From Bacillus sp. MYb209 (lineage in GTDB: Bacteria; Bacillota; Bacilli; Bacillales; Bacillaceae_G): a stretch of 64,000 bases of DNA. The stretch covers positions 124,001 to 188,000 of the forward strand of contig NZ_PCNZ01000004.1 in assembly GCF_002975175.1 (NCBI RefSeq). Reading direction: 5' to 3'. Shown here piece by piece: positions 43,113-52,556 of the stretch. Numbering within the stretch: the first letter of the stretch is position 1; every line of letters begins with the position of its first letter. Under the pieces are notes generated by a model, which ran no database searches, was not told where the DNA came from, and saw nothing but the letters and a program-made list of their open reading frames with translations. Both the position numbers and the translations under genes were made by a program.

Positions 43113-45836
43113 TTAGTTTGACACTTTAGACTCTTCGATTTTCTCACGAAGAACCATTTGTAAAATACCACCGTGACGGTAGTAATCAATTTCAACTTCA
43201 CTATCGAAACGAGCCACTACTTCGAATTGTTTTTCTTTGCCTTCTGCATCGATTGCAACCACTTTTACAAGATCGCGTGGTCTAACCGTTTTGTCAATTT
43301 GAATTTCAAATGACTCGTCACCAACAAGACCTAATGTTTCAGCGCTGTCGCCATCTTTAAATTGTAATGGTAATACGCCCATTAATACTAAGTTACTGCG
43401 GTGAATACGCTCGAAGCTTTCTGCGATTACTGCTTTAATACCTAATAAGTTTGTACCTTTCGCAGCCCAGTCACGAGAACTTCCCATACCGTAGTCTTTA
43501 CCGGCAACAACTAGAAGGCCTGTGCCATCTTCTTTATATTTCATAGCAGCATCATAGATAGATGTTACTTCACCAGTTGGCCAATATGTTGTATATCCGC
43601 CTTCTGTTCCTGGTGCGATTTGGTTTTTAATACGGATATTTGCGAATGTACCACGCATCATAACTTCATGGTTACCACGACGAGAACCGTAAGAGTTAAA
43701 GTCAACTGGTTGTACGCCGTTTTCTAGTAAATAACGTCCAGCTGGCGTGTGCTTACCAATTGAACCTGCTGGTGAAATATGGTCTGTTGTTACAGAATCA
43801 CCAAATTTACCAACAATGCGTAAACCTGATAATGTTTCAACTTCACCTGGCTCTTTAGATAGTCCTTCGAAGAACGGTGGGTTTTGAATGTATGTTGAAT
43901 CATTATCCCAAGTATATAAAGCTTCATTTGAAGTTTGGATTTCATTCCAGCGCTCATTGCTGTTAAATACTTGTGCATATTCTTTTTTGAACAATTCAGA
44001 TGTAACAACACTTTGAACTACATCTTCAATTTCTTTAGCTGATGGCCAAATATCGTTAAAGTAAATAGGGTTACCATTTGCATCTTTACCGATTGCATCA
44101 TTTTTCAGGTCGATATCAACAGTACCTGCAAGCGCATATGCCACAACAAGTGGTGGTGATGCTAAGTAGTTAGCTTTTACAAGTGGGTGAATACGACCTT
44201 CAAAGTTACGGTTACCAGATAAAACAGATGTTACTAATAAATCGTTTGCTGCGATTGCTTCTTCTAATTCCTCTGCTAATGGACCAGAGTTACCGATACA
44301 AGTCGTACAGCCGTAACCAACTGTTTGGAAACCTAATTGATCTAAATACGTTGTTAAACCAGACTTATCTAAGTACTCTGTAACAACTTTAGATCCTGGT
44401 GCTAATGATGTTTTTACGAAACCAGGTACTTTAAGTCCTTTTTCAATTGCTTTCTTCGCAACTAAACCTGCTCCAATTAATACGTATGGATTTGACGTAT
44501 TTGTACAGCTTGTAATCGCAGCGATTGCAATTCCGCCTGTTTTCATCGTTACTTCTTGATCTTTCAATGTAACTTTCACTTCTTTATCAAACTCTTGCTC
44601 ATTGAATCCAAGTCCTTGTGTTCCAACTGGTGCTACAACAGCTTTATGGAACTCCTCTTTCATATTTGAAAGTGGGATTAAATCTTGCGGACGTTTCGGT
44701 CCAGAAAGATTAGATTCAATTGTATTTAAATCGATTTCAACAAGATCAGTATAGATTGGATCTTTACTGTCTGCTGTATAGAATAAGCCATTTGCTTTAC
44801 AATATTCTTCAACAACGCGAATTTGCTCTTCATCTCTACCTGTTAAACGTAAGTATTCTAATGAAATGTCGTCGATTGGGAAGAATCCACAAGTTGCACC
44901 GTATTCTGGTGCCATATTTGAAATTGTTGCACGGTCAGCTAAAGGCATGCTCTTTAGTCCATTACCGAAGAACTCAACAAATTTACCAACTACACCTTTT
45001 TGACGTAACACTTGTGTTACTTTTAATGCAACGTCAGTTGCTGTTGTACCACTTGGAAGTGTACCAGTTAATTTCACACCGATTACTTCAGGTACTGGGA
45101 AATATGAAGGCTGTCCAAGCATTCCTGCTTCTGCTTCAATACCACCAACGCCCCATCCAAGAACACCGATACCATTAATCATTGTTGTATGTGAGTCTGT
45201 TCCAACTAATGAATCTGGGTATGCAACTAAGTCACCTTCAGCATTTTTCACCGCATGAACAACCGGTGCTAAATATTCAAGATTTACTTGGTGTACAATA
45301 CCTGTTGCTGGTGGAACTGCACGGTAGTTATCAAATGATTTCTGTGCCCAGCTTAAAAATTTATAACGTTCTTCATTACGTTTAAACTCTAAGTCCATGT
45401 TGAATGCAAGCGAGTCTGCCGTACCCGCTCTATCAACCTGTACAGAGTGGTCAATTACAAGGTCTACAGTAATTTCAGGATTAATTTTATCAGGATCCCC
45501 ACCCATGTCTGCCATTGCTTTACGAAGCGAAGCCAAATCTACAACAGCTGGAACACCTGTGAAGTCTTGTAAGATTACGCGAGATGGTTTAAACGGAACA
45601 TCGATATCTTGAACATCTTTCGTTCCCCATTTCGCTAAATTTGTAACGTGTTCTTCTGTAATTACGCGTCCGTCTACTTGACGAAGTACAGATTCAAGTA
45701 AAACTTTAACGGAATATGGTAATTGAGATACATTGCCAACCCCTGCGTTTTCAAGCGCTTTCAATTGATAATAATGATACGTCTTTCCATCTAGTTCAAA
45801 AGTTGCACGTGATTGAAATGGATTATGTTTGACCAT
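43113..45836 (-). CDS. citB: aconitate hydratase
   Basis: The 907-residue monomeric aconitase (AcnA/IRP type) has cluster-ligand cysteines in I-T-S-C-T-N-T and [12 protein letters not shown], and the C-terminal swivel domain. It isomerises citrate to isocitrate. In B. subtilis the apoprotein also binds RNA. The ATG follows AGGGGGG. Position beside sspO/sspP is as in B. subtilis citB. Confidence 0.97.
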   Translation of the reverse strand: MVKHNPFQSRATFELDGKTYHYYQLKALENAGVGNVSQLPYSVKVLLESVLRQVDGRVITEEHVTNLAKWGTKDVQDIDVPFKPSRVILQDFTGVPAVVDLASLRKAMADMGGDPDKINPEITVDLVIDHSVQVDRAGTADSLAFNMDLEFKRNEERYKFLSWAQKSFDNYRAVPPATGIVHQVNLEYLAPVVHAVKNAEGDLVAYPDSLVGTDSHTTMINGIGVLGWGVGGIEAEAGMLGQPSYFPVPEVIGVKLTGTLPSGTTATDVALKVTQVLRQKGVVGKFVEFFGNGLKSMPLADRATISNMAPEYGATCGFFPIDDISLEYLRLTGRDEEQIRVVEEYCKANGLFYTADSKDPIYTDLVEIDLNTIESNLSGPKRPQDLIPLSNMKEEFHKAVVAPVGTQGLGFNEQEFDKEVKVTLKDQEVTMKTGGIAIAAITSCTNTSNPYVLIGAGLVAKKAIEKGLKVPGFVKTSLAPGSKVVTEYLDKSGLTTYLDQLGFQTVGYGCTTCIGNSGPLAEELEEAIAANDLLVTSVLSGNRNFEGRIHPLVKANYLASPPLVVAYALAGTVDIDLKNDAIGKDANGNPIYFNDIWPSAKEIEDVVQSVVTSELFKKEYAQVFNSNERWNEIQTSNEALYTWDNDSTYIQNPPFFEGLSKEPGEVETLSGLRIVGKFGDSVTTDHISPAGSIGKHTPAGRYLLENGVQPVDFNSYGSRRGNHEVMMRGTFANIRIKNQIAPGTEGGYTTYWPTGEVTSIYDAAMKYKEDGTGLLVVAGKDYGMGSSRDWAAKGTNLLGIKAVIAESFERIHRSNLVLMGVLPLQFKDGDSAETLGLVGDESFEIQIDKTVRPRDLVKVVAIDAEGKEKQFEVVARFDSEVEIDYYRHGGILQMVLREKIEESKVSN

Positions 45837-46082
45837 TATGTTTCCCCCCTGTTAAACGTGACTAATTTGTCTGAATATAAAATGTAGACAAACTTTTCAA
45901 TACCTTACGATAATATCTTATTACAACTTTCTAAATAAGTAAATAATAAGAAACTTATGGATTATAATAAGTTTTCTTTATATTTCTAAATTTGAATAGT
46001 GTCCATGCTCCTTATAAATACTATTATTGTAAAGTAAAGCACTCTACTTTACGTTCATATATGTTATGAACAACTCATGATT

Positions 46083-46090
46083 CATCTATA
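46083..46090 (+). promoter_or_regulatory. sigma-G-like -10 of sspO
   Basis: CATCTATA resembles the sigma-G -10 (CATnhTA), 26 bp before the sspO start. The -35 is not convincing. Confidence 0.35.
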
Positions 46091-46115
46091 AAAAACATTG
46101 TAGAGGTGAGAAAAA

Positions 46116-46265
46116 ATGGGTAAACGAAAAGCAAATCATACTATTTCAGGAATGAATGCTGCATCCGCCCAAGGGCAAGAAACTGGTTATAACGAAGAGT
46201 TCGCAAATGAACCTTTAACACCTGCGCAGCGACAAAATAATAAGAAACGAAAAAAGAATCAGTAA
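46116..46265 (+). CDS. sspO: small acid-soluble spore protein O
   Basis: The 49-residue protein starts [19 protein letters not shown] and ends K-K-R-K-K-N-Q, recognisable as SspO. Ribosome site GAGGTGAG. Divergent from citB. Confidence 0.95.
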   Translation: MGKRKANHTISGMNAASAQGQETGYNEEFANEPLTPAQRQNNKKRKKNQ

Positions 46266-46267
46266 CG

Positions 46268-46304
46268 AAAAATCCCAAAAGGTACGCCTTTTGGGATTTT
46301 TTTT
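46268..46304. terminator. bidirectional terminator
   Basis: AAATCCCAAAAGG, TACG, CCTTTTGGGATTT between sspO and the deacetylase. Confidence 0.9.
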
Positions 46305-47028
46305 AATGCTTATAACGTAGCAACTCCGAAACCGTCACAAATCGATACCCCTGCTTTTTAAGCTCAGGTAAAATTTTTGCTAATGCCGCCACTGTTTGAC
46401 TACGATCACTTCCCCCATCGTGTAACAGTACAATATCTCCACTTCTAGCATTTTTCACAACATGATTAACAATGGATTCAGTACCTGGATTTGCCCAATC
46501 ACGTGGGTCTTGGTGCCATGACCATAAAACAATTTGATATCCAGCTTCTTTCGCTGTTGTAAATACAGCATCATTAATATATCCACCTGGTGGACGGAAC
46601 AATAAAGGCTCTTTCACCCATTTTTTAAAATATTTCTTTCCATTTAAAATATCATTTTTCAACTTTTCGTCTGATGAATTATTCGCATACAAATGATTCA
46701 TCGTATGATTTCCAATTTCATGTCCCTCTTTTAACACTTGCTTTACTAAATACGGATTACGCTGAACTCGAAAGCCAATCATAAAAAAAGTCGCTTCCGC
46801 TTTATATTGACGTAATAATTCTAATACTTGCGGTGTATAAGTTGGGTCCGGTCCATCATCAAATGTAATTGCGATAATTTTTTCATTATTTGGCACTTCC
46901 CATGTTACATAGCCAGTTGGCTCTAACTCTTTTCTTAACAACATTTTAGCTTCCACTTTGTCCACTTGAAATATATGTACTGCACAAATTAAAGAAAGAA
47001 TTGATAGAATAATTTTTTGTTTCAGCAT
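46303..47028 (-). CDS. polysaccharide (peptidoglycan GlcNAc) deacetylase, exported
   Basis: The 241-residue protein has an N-terminal signal or anchor (about 5-24) and a NodB domain with T-F-D-D-G-P at 55-60, H-E-I-G-N-H-T-M-N-H at 103-112 and R-P-P-G-G. The metal triad is Asp58, His108 and His112. Related B. cereus enzymes deacetylate peptidoglycan GlcNAc and give lysozyme resistance. Activity here is by homology. Confidence 0.9.
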   Translation of the reverse strand: MLKQKIILSILSLICAVHIFQVDKVEAKMLLRKELEPTGYVTWEVPNNEKIIAITFDDGPDPTYTPQVLELLRQYKAEATFFMIGFRVQRNPYLVKQVLKEGHEIGNHTMNHLYANNSSDEKLKNDILNGKKYFKKWVKEPLLFRPPGGYINDAVFTTAKEAGYQIVLWSWHQDPRDWANPGTESIVNHVVKNARSGDIVLLHDGGSDRSQTVAALAKILPELKKQGYRFVTVSELLRYKH

Positions 47029-47073
47029 AGTAGCACTAAAAGTAATGAGGTTGTTGAATTCACAACAACCTTT

Positions 47074-47337
47074 TCACTTTTCTATTTGATCTACATTTCG
47101 CATAATATTTTGGAGATTACTTTCATATTGCTCAAGTTGTGGACGCTGTGTTTCTGATGCTACTTCAAGTGCATTTTGAATCTGTTCGTACGCCTCCTGA
47201 ACTTCTTGGCGCAACTCTTTTAAGTCATGACCGTAATTCGGATCATTTTTCACAATATTATTGAATGTATTTTCCGCTTGAACAAATCCTTGCTCTGCGG
47301 CCTGAAAAGCTTGTTGCTTATCTTTATGATACGGCAT
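47074..47337 (-). CDS. DUF2524-like small helical protein
   Basis: The 87-residue, highly charged, fully helical protein starts M-P-Y-H-K-D-K-Q-Q-A-F. Spacing of hydrophobics suggests a short coiled coil. It resembles the Bacillus DUF2524/YtzC-type proteins (moderate). Function unknown. Confidence 0.75.
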   Translation of the reverse strand: MPYHKDKQQAFQAAEQGFVQAENTFNNIVKNDPNYGHDLKELRQEVQEAYEQIQNALEVASETQRPQLEQYESNLQNIMRNVDQIEK

Positions 47338-47408
47338 AGCACTTTCCCCTTTCTATATTATATTAATTAGTCCTACTTATCTTTACCCTTTTCCCGAAAA
47401 ACATTCTC

Positions 47409-47437
47409 GTATAAATTCGCAAACTTCTCTCATTCTA
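47409..47437 (+). promoter_or_regulatory. sigma-G promoter of sspP
   Basis: GTATA, 17-bp spacer, CATTCTA: fits the forespore sigma-G pattern, 27 bp before the sspP start. Confidence 0.6.
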
Positions 47438-47463
47438 AAGAGGAAGAGGAGGTGTAAAATACA

Positions 47464-47607
47464 ATGGGTAAAAACAATAATCAATCAAATCGTCAAAACG
47501 AGAAAAAAGGGCAATCTTCTGGACAGCCCGAACCTTTAAGTGGATCTCATAAAGTTAAAAATCGTAATCATTCACGTCAAAAAAACCATGCACATCATGA
47601 TATGTAA
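47464..47607 (+). CDS. sspP: small acid-soluble spore protein P
   Basis: The 47-residue protein contains [17 protein letters not shown] and ends H-D-M, as in SspP. Ribosome site GAGGAGGTG. Downstream of a good sigma-G promoter. Confidence 0.93.
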   Translation: MGKNNNQSNRQNEKKGQSSGQPEPLSGSHKVKNRNHSRQKNHAHHDM

Positions 47608-47672
47608 AACAAAAATATTCACACACACTGCATCTTACACATAAAATATTTATATTTTTCTATTTGTTCTTC

Positions 47673-47699
47673 ACCTCTATTTCATTCATGCATAACATA
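47673..47699 (+). promoter_or_regulatory. sigma-K promoter of the cotM-like gene
   Basis: AC at 47673-47674, 16 bp, then CATAACATA (consensus CATAnnnTA). Predicts late mother-cell expression, as for B. subtilis cotM. Confidence 0.6.
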
Positions 47700-47732
47700 G
47701 TATGAATTGAGATTTTACGGAGGGTGTCTTTC

Positions 47733-48119
47733 ATGGGCAAGAAAAAGAAGGATTGTCTTTTTCATGTTGATGGTTTCGAAGAATGGATGGATCAATTTTG
47801 TTCTGATTCTTGTAGTAATTTTAGTTTTCCAAATCAAATTCATATTGACCTTTGTGAAACAGAACAAGAATACATTTTGGAAACAGATGTACCAAATGCA
47901 ACTGCACAAAATGTACTCATTAAAAAGATGGAGACAGGCCTAAACATTTGCATACTTCATAAAAACACTTCTTTACAGCGGATCATCCCTTTACCTGCTA
48001 ATATCATTTATAACAAGATGCTAGCCTGTTTAGAGAATGGATATTTAGCTATTCATATTTCCAAAAATGAAGTTGCCAATACGCATGAAAAGAAAGTCTT
48101 TTTTCGAATTAAGGATTGA
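47733..48119 (+). CDS. cotM: CotM-like spore coat protein (small heat-shock fold)
   Basis: The 128-residue protein has a short Lys/Cys-containing N-terminus and an alpha-crystallin-like domain (about 30-125; I-H-I-D-L-C-E-T-E-Q-E-Y-I-L-E-T-D and G-Y-L-A-I-H-I). ATG at 47733 has GGAGGG 8 bp upstream. Position after sspP and the sigma-K promoter match cotM of B. subtilis. Confidence 0.8.
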   Translation: MGKKKKDCLFHVDGFEEWMDQFCSDSCSNFSFPNQIHIDLCETEQEYILETDVPNATAQNVLIKKMETGLNICILHKNTSLQRIIPLPANIIYNKMLACLENGYLAIHISKNEVANTHEKKVFFRIKD

Positions 48120-48132
48120 TATCAATACAAAC

Positions 48133-48169
48133 ATAAGCCCCAGCAACCTTTTAGTTTGCTGGGGCTTAT
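48133..48169. terminator. bidirectional terminator
   Basis: ATAAGCCCCAGCAA ... TTTGCTGGGGCTTAT. Confidence 0.8.
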
Positions 48170-48170
48170 G

Positions 48171-49409
48171 TTATTTCGCACGTATTTCTATTTTAGAATT
48201 TCTAATATATCTTTTTTTCATTAAGCTTTTTGTAACTAATAGGACTGGAAATGCAATGGTTGAAAAAACAGCTAACATAAAAAATACTATAAAGCCATTT
48301 TGATATCCATAATGATCGAGAAGTATCCCGCCAAACCAAGGACCAATTACTCCTCCAATTCCTGAAAAGCCCATAGCTCCAAAATATGTCCCTTTCAAAT
48401 GTGAAACAGCTATCTCATCAATAAATACATCTGTCATTGAAAACATTAATACTTCTCCGAATGTAAAAATAATTGTACATATAGCAGCCCCTAACATAGA
48501 TTCTACTAGTCCAAATCCAAACAATCCCCCGCTCACAAATAACGTTCCTACCATAATAGACGCTAATGGCGTATACTTTTTACACATTTGAATAACAGGG
48601 TATTGAATAACTACTACTGTAATTGCATTTAAAGTTAGCATATATGAGAACAACTTTATCCCATCTTGAAATATATGTGCGTTTGCAAAATATTGAGATA
48701 CTGTCGTTGTTAAATGTGAAAAACCACTATTACTCAAAATAATACCAACTAAAGCAACTAAAAATACTATATCTTTTCGCAACATATGAATCGCATTTAA
48801 CATTGTGACCGGGTTTTCTGTATTTACTTTCTTTTTTTCAAGTGGATACTTCTTAAATTGAAGCGCTAATATAGCTGTATATAGAATATATACTCCTGCT
48901 GCTACTAAAAAAGGAATTGTTGATTTTGCACTTCCAATCTGCAATCCAACAAGTGGACCAATCGCTACCCCTACATTTATTGCACCGTACCGTAAATTAT
49001 ACGCAAGTAAACGATACTCTGGTTTTGTTAAATCTGATAATAACGCTCTTGATGTCGGTTCAAAAAAAGAACGACATAATCCATTCAAAGCGTTTAATAG
49101 AAAGAAACTTAAAACATGATCTGCAACTGAAAATCCTATAAATACAAAAATCCAAACGATCATGGACCACATTATAATTATATGCCGGCCAAATCGGTCC
49201 GATAAATTACCCCCAATAAAACTAGCAAACACTCCAACAAGCGCACTCGTTCCAATAATAGCACCAGTCATTCCAGCTGATACCTCTTTAACAGTCGTTA
49301 AATATATTGCTAAAAAAGGAATGCTCATTGAAGTTGCAAACCTAGCAAATAATGTCCCTATAATGATACTCATTCCAAGTGGATGAATATGCTGTAACTT
49401 CCCCTTCAT
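48171..49409 (-). CDS. MFS transporter
   Basis: The 412-residue protein has twelve membrane segments and the motif A loop G-N-L-S-D-R-F-G-R between segments 2 and 3. It looks like a proton-driven exporter of the drug/small-molecule type. Single gene; substrate unknown. Confidence 0.9.
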   Translation of the reverse strand: MKGKLQHIHPLGMSIIIGTLFARFATSMSIPFLAIYLTTVKEVSAGMTGAIIGTSALVGVFASFIGGNLSDRFGRHIIIMWSMIVWIFVFIGFSVADHVLSFFLLNALNGLCRSFFEPTSRALLSDLTKPEYRLLAYNLRYGAINVGVAIGPLVGLQIGSAKSTIPFLVAAGVYILYTAILALQFKKYPLEKKKVNTENPVTMLNAIHMLRKDIVFLVALVGIILSNSGFSHLTTTVSQYFANAHIFQDGIKLFSYMLTLNAITVVVIQYPVIQMCKKYTPLASIMVGTLFVSGGLFGFGLVESMLGAAICTIIFTFGEVLMFSMTDVFIDEIAVSHLKGTYFGAMGFSGIGGVIGPWFGGILLDHYGYQNGFIVFFMLAVFSTIAFPVLLVTKSLMKKRYIRNSKIEIRAK

Positions 49410-49437
49410 CTTTAAACCTACTCTCCCTTTTCTTACA

Positions 49438-49472
49438 TAAAAAAAGAAAGCAAAGGACCTGCTTTCTTTTTC
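49438..49472 (-). terminator. terminator of the 130-codon gene
   Basis: AAAGAAAGC ... GCTTTCTTT with T-run on the minus strand. Confidence 0.8.
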
Positions 49473-49493
49473 CTTTTTCTATACTTGAGATGT

Positions 49494-49886
49494 TTATACC
49501 CGAACTGTTCTCGTTATTTCCATATCAATTCCATATGTAAACTGTAGTTCTTTACAAACATCTTTAATCAAAATAGCTACATTATATTTTTCATTAAATT
49601 CTAAAACAATGTTTTCCACTTCTTCATATGTATATTTATATTCGCCAGTAATTACACTTTTTAAATCAAAGCACTCATTAATACAAAGCTGGACGAGTAA
49701 TTGATCATACTTAGCTATCACATCTTCTTTTTTCCAAAGTAACTCTTTCACATATAACCGATCAAATTTCACACTTTCTCGATTACATTCCGCTAAAATC
49801 CGAGTCATTTCATTTAACTCTCGATATAATTCAGAAATATTTGTGTTGAGACGAAGCAGTTTATCTACGCCGTTTTCATATAACAT
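49494..49886 (-). CDS. hypothetical helical protein
   Basis: The 130-residue protein has an N-terminal coiled-coil-like part (L-R-L-N-T-N-I-S-E-L-Y-R-E-L-N-E-M) and a middle with paired Cys, and ends T-R-T-V-R-V. The ATG at 49886 is chosen by GGGGGTGG 6 bp upstream. No family recognised. Confidence 0.7.
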   Translation of the reverse strand: MLYENGVDKLLRLNTNISELYRELNEMTRILAECNRESVKFDRLYVKELLWKKEDVIAKYDQLLVQLCINECFDLKSVITGEYKYTYEEVENIVLEFNEKYNVAILIKDVCKELQFTYGIDMEITRTVRV

Positions 49887-50023
49887 TTTCATCCACCCCC
49901 GTATTTCTCTTTTTCTCATTATAGCAAGAAAATTCTAAAAAGAGTTTTTTTCTTCTGAAATATTAGGAAACTTATTTAGATTGCTTTACAATGAAACTAG
50001 CGAATGAGAAAGGGGCAAGAGAA

Positions 50024-51226
50024 GTGGAGCAAAAATTATATTACATCGACGCTTATCAGCAAATTTTTACAACTAAAGTTATAAAGCAAGATTATAGTGC
50101 AGCAGGAAACTTATATGTCGTTTTAAATGAAACTGCATTTTATCCGACAGGTGGTGGACAACCACATGACACTGGAACATTAAATGACATTCCTGTAATC
50201 AATGTTGAAGAAGTAGACGGGGAAATTCGTCATTTCATAGTAGAACAATTACATACAGAAGAAGTAGACGGGAAAATCGATTGGCAACGCCGTTTTGATC
50301 ATATGCAGCAACATACGGCTCAGCACATTTTATCCGCTGCTTTTTGGGATCATTTTAACATACCCACTATCGGATTCCATCTTGGAAAAGAAACGGTAAC
50401 AATTGATTTAGAAACGGCAAACCTGCCTACAGAAACGATTGAGAAGGCCGCACAAATTGCTAATCAAATTGTTTTTGAAAACCACCCTATTCGTATTGAA
50501 TGGATGAACTTAGAAGAAGCGAAAAAATTACCTCTTCGCAAAGAACCAACTATGACAGAAAATATACGCGTTGTTATTATTGAAAACTATGACTACAACG
50601 GCTGCGGTGGAACACATCCGAAACGCACAGGTGAGGTAGGTCCTATTCAAGTACTAGGATGGGAGCGAAATAAAGGTGGGATACGCTTAACGTTTATCGC
50701 TGGCTGGCGCACACTTAAATTAATGGGACAGCAGCAACAAATTATGAAAGATGTTTCTAAACAATTAAACAGTAGCGAAACTGATATTCCAGCAAAAGTA
50801 GCACAACTTCTTACTTCTCAAAAAGAAAACGAAAAAGCAATACAAGCAATGAATGAAAAATTATTATTTGCAGAAGCAAATGAACTACTGCAACAACGTA
50901 CAGAAATACATGCTGGAATACTTATTTCTAAAGTATTTACAAATCGTTCTATGCAAGAAATCGCAAAACTTTCTGCTATCATTACAGAGCAACAAGAACA
51001 GGCAATTACATACTTCGTCATTGAAAATGACGAAAAACTACAATGTATCCTTACTTGCGGTAAGGCAGTGACACTTGATATGAATACACTTTTAAAAGAT
51101 GCCCTCCCTTCTATTGAAGGAAAAGGCGGAGGAAATAAAAAGAGTGCTCGTGGCGGTGGGAAAGCGATTATGACTGGGGATGAGTTTTTAAATCAACTTG
51201 TTTCTTCTTTACAATCAGCGGTGTAG
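50024..51226 (+). CDS. AlaX-type alanyl-tRNA editing / DHHA1 domain protein
   Basis: The 400-residue protein matches the editing half of alanyl-tRNA synthetase. It has F-Y-P-T-G-G-G-Q near 40, the zinc motifs H-T-A-Q-H-I-L and C-G-G-T-H-P, and a C-terminal DHHA1 domain with G-G-G-N-K-K-S-A-R-G-G-G. It would hydrolyse Ser- or Gly-tRNA(Ala) in trans. GTG at 50024 is chosen because AAAGGGG lies 8 bp upstream. Confidence 0.9.
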   Translation: MEQKLYYIDAYQQIFTTKVIKQDYSAAGNLYVVLNETAFYPTGGGQPHDTGTLNDIPVINVEEVDGEIRHFIVEQLHTEEVDGKIDWQRRFDHMQQHTAQHILSAAFWDHFNIPTIGFHLGKETVTIDLETANLPTETIEKAAQIANQIVFENHPIRIEWMNLEEAKKLPLRKEPTMTENIRVVIIENYDYNGCGGTHPKRTGEVGPIQVLGWERNKGGIRLTFIAGWRTLKLMGQQQQIMKDVSKQLNSSETDIPAKVAQLLTSQKENEKAIQAMNEKLLFAEANELLQQRTEIHAGILISKVFTNRSMQEIAKLSAIITEQQEQAITYFVIENDEKLQCILTCGKAVTLDMNTLLKDALPSIEGKGGGNKKSARGGGKAIMTGDEFLNQLVSSLQSAV

Positions 51227-51236
51227 ATTATTTTAT

Positions 51237-51277
51237 GAATGGGATGCCATTGAACTAGGTGATATCCCATTCTCTTT
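51237..51277 (+). terminator. AlaX-like gene terminator
   Basis: GAATGGGAT ... ATCCCATTC followed by TCTTTTCT. Confidence 0.7.
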
Positions 51278-51379
51278 TCTGCTTCGTACGTAATAATGCA
51301 GTAAATGAAATTATATGAACAATTCCATAAGAAATACCGATTTACCTATAAAATGCGACAACAATCGTAACTTATATAG

Positions 51380-51418
51380 TAAGAGGAGGCTGTTTCAAAA
51401 TCACAGCCTCCTCTTATG
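51380..51418 (-). terminator. Nudix gene terminator
   Basis: AAGAGGAGGCTGT ... ACAGCCTCCTCTT. Confidence 0.75.
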
Positions 51419-51419
51419 T

Positions 51420-51863
51420 TTACAAACCAATATTTTGTTTTAATCCTTGATAACTCCCTGCGTTCAAGAACTTTTCAGATGCAAGTTTAATGAACTTCTC
51501 AGAAAAACCATAACTACTTAATTCTTCTATCGCTACCATTTGTACATCATGAATTGGATTGAGATCAAATTCATTAGACGGAAGCGTAAGTTCCCCTGTA
51601 ACCCTTTCAAGTAGAAATGTAATATGTAATAAAGATGGTATAGCATCTGGTTTATCACAAACATAGAGTAATTTCTTAATCTTAGTTTCTAATCCTGTTT
51701 CTTCTCGCATTTCCCGAATCATCGCTTCTTCTAGCATTTCACCATTTTCTACTCTTCCTCCAGGTAAAGACCAATTCCGATTAGCGACTCTTTGTTTTAC
51801 TAACAATACTTTTTCACCTTCAATTAAAATTCCCGTAACACGAACTTGCATTACATTTTCCAT
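51420..51863 (-). CDS. Nudix hydrolase
   Basis: The 147-residue protein has the Nudix box G-G-R-V-E-N-G-E-M, then R-E-M-R-E-E-T-G-L (about 37-60), which binds Mg2+ and cleaves nucleoside-diphosphate-linked substrates. ATG at 51863 has AGAGGAG upstream. Substrate unknown. Confidence 0.9.
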   Translation of the reverse strand: MENVMQVRVTGILIEGEKVLLVKQRVANRNWSLPGGRVENGEMLEEAMIREMREETGLETKIKKLLYVCDKPDAIPSLLHITFLLERVTGELTLPSNEFDLNPIHDVQMVAIEELSSYGFSEKFIKLASEKFLNAGSYQGLKQNIGL

Positions 51864-51967
51864 ATGCAATCTCCTCTTCCTATTAAATTTACAAATTAAT
51901 CCTTCCACAAAAAGAACATACGTTTTATAATTAAAGAAAATTATGGAAGAAAGAAGTTGTTACATTC

Positions 51968-52549
51968 ATGCGTCCACCTTTAACAAACTCTATATCACTC
52001 GAAGATTTCCAAAACTATTATTGGTTAAAAACAGAACTACAAACATTTTGTCGTGAGTATGATTTGCCAGCTAGTGGCTCTAAAATCGAAATAACCGAGC
52101 GTATCTCACATTATTTAACTACGGGTAAAATATTTAAAAATAGTCCTCAGCAAAAAGGAAGTAAAACTTCCCTCTCTTATAAAGATCTTTCTCTTCAAAC
52201 GATTATTACTAAAAATCACCGCTGTAGCGAAGATGTCCGTACTTTTTTCAAAGAAAAAATTGGAGAAAACTTCCGCTTTACAGTAGCCCTTCAAAAGTTT
52301 TTTAAAGAGAATGCAGGAAAAACATATAAGGATGCTATCACTTTTTGGTATGAAGAAAACGATCGCAAAAAAGATCCCTCATATAAAACAACTATCGGTG
52401 CACAGTTTGAATACAATCGTTTTACTCGTGCTTTTTTCGAAGATCCATGCAACAAAGGAAAATCAAAAGCTGATGCTATTGCTGCTTGGAACGAAATAAA
52501 ATCAAAACCTGGAAGTAATGTATATGTCCCTCAAAAAGTAGAAAACTAG
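51968..52549 (+). CDS. SAP-domain / DUF6434 protein
   Basis: The 193-residue protein has an N-terminal SAP-like motif (about 10-55; L-K-T-E-L-Q-T-F-C-R-E-Y-D-L-P-A-S-G-S-K), which binds nucleic acid in other proteins. The C-terminal DUF6434 region has I-G-A-Q-F-E-Y-N-R-F. Ribosome site weak (AAGAAAG). Function unknown; nucleic-acid binding is an inference. Confidence 0.8.
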   Translation: MRPPLTNSISLEDFQNYYWLKTELQTFCREYDLPASGSKIEITERISHYLTTGKIFKNSPQQKGSKTSLSYKDLSLQTIITKNHRCSEDVRTFFKEKIGENFRFTVALQKFFKENAGKTYKDAITFWYEENDRKKDPSYKTTIGAQFEYNRFTRAFFEDPCNKGKSKADAIAAWNEIKSKPGSNVYVPQKVEN

Positions 52550-52556
52550 TTCCTTG

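Noticed and set aside
45967-45981. ATAA-N7-TTAT as a CcpC box for citB
   Set aside because: The pattern is weak in such AT-rich DNA and its distance from any plausible citB promoter is wrong.
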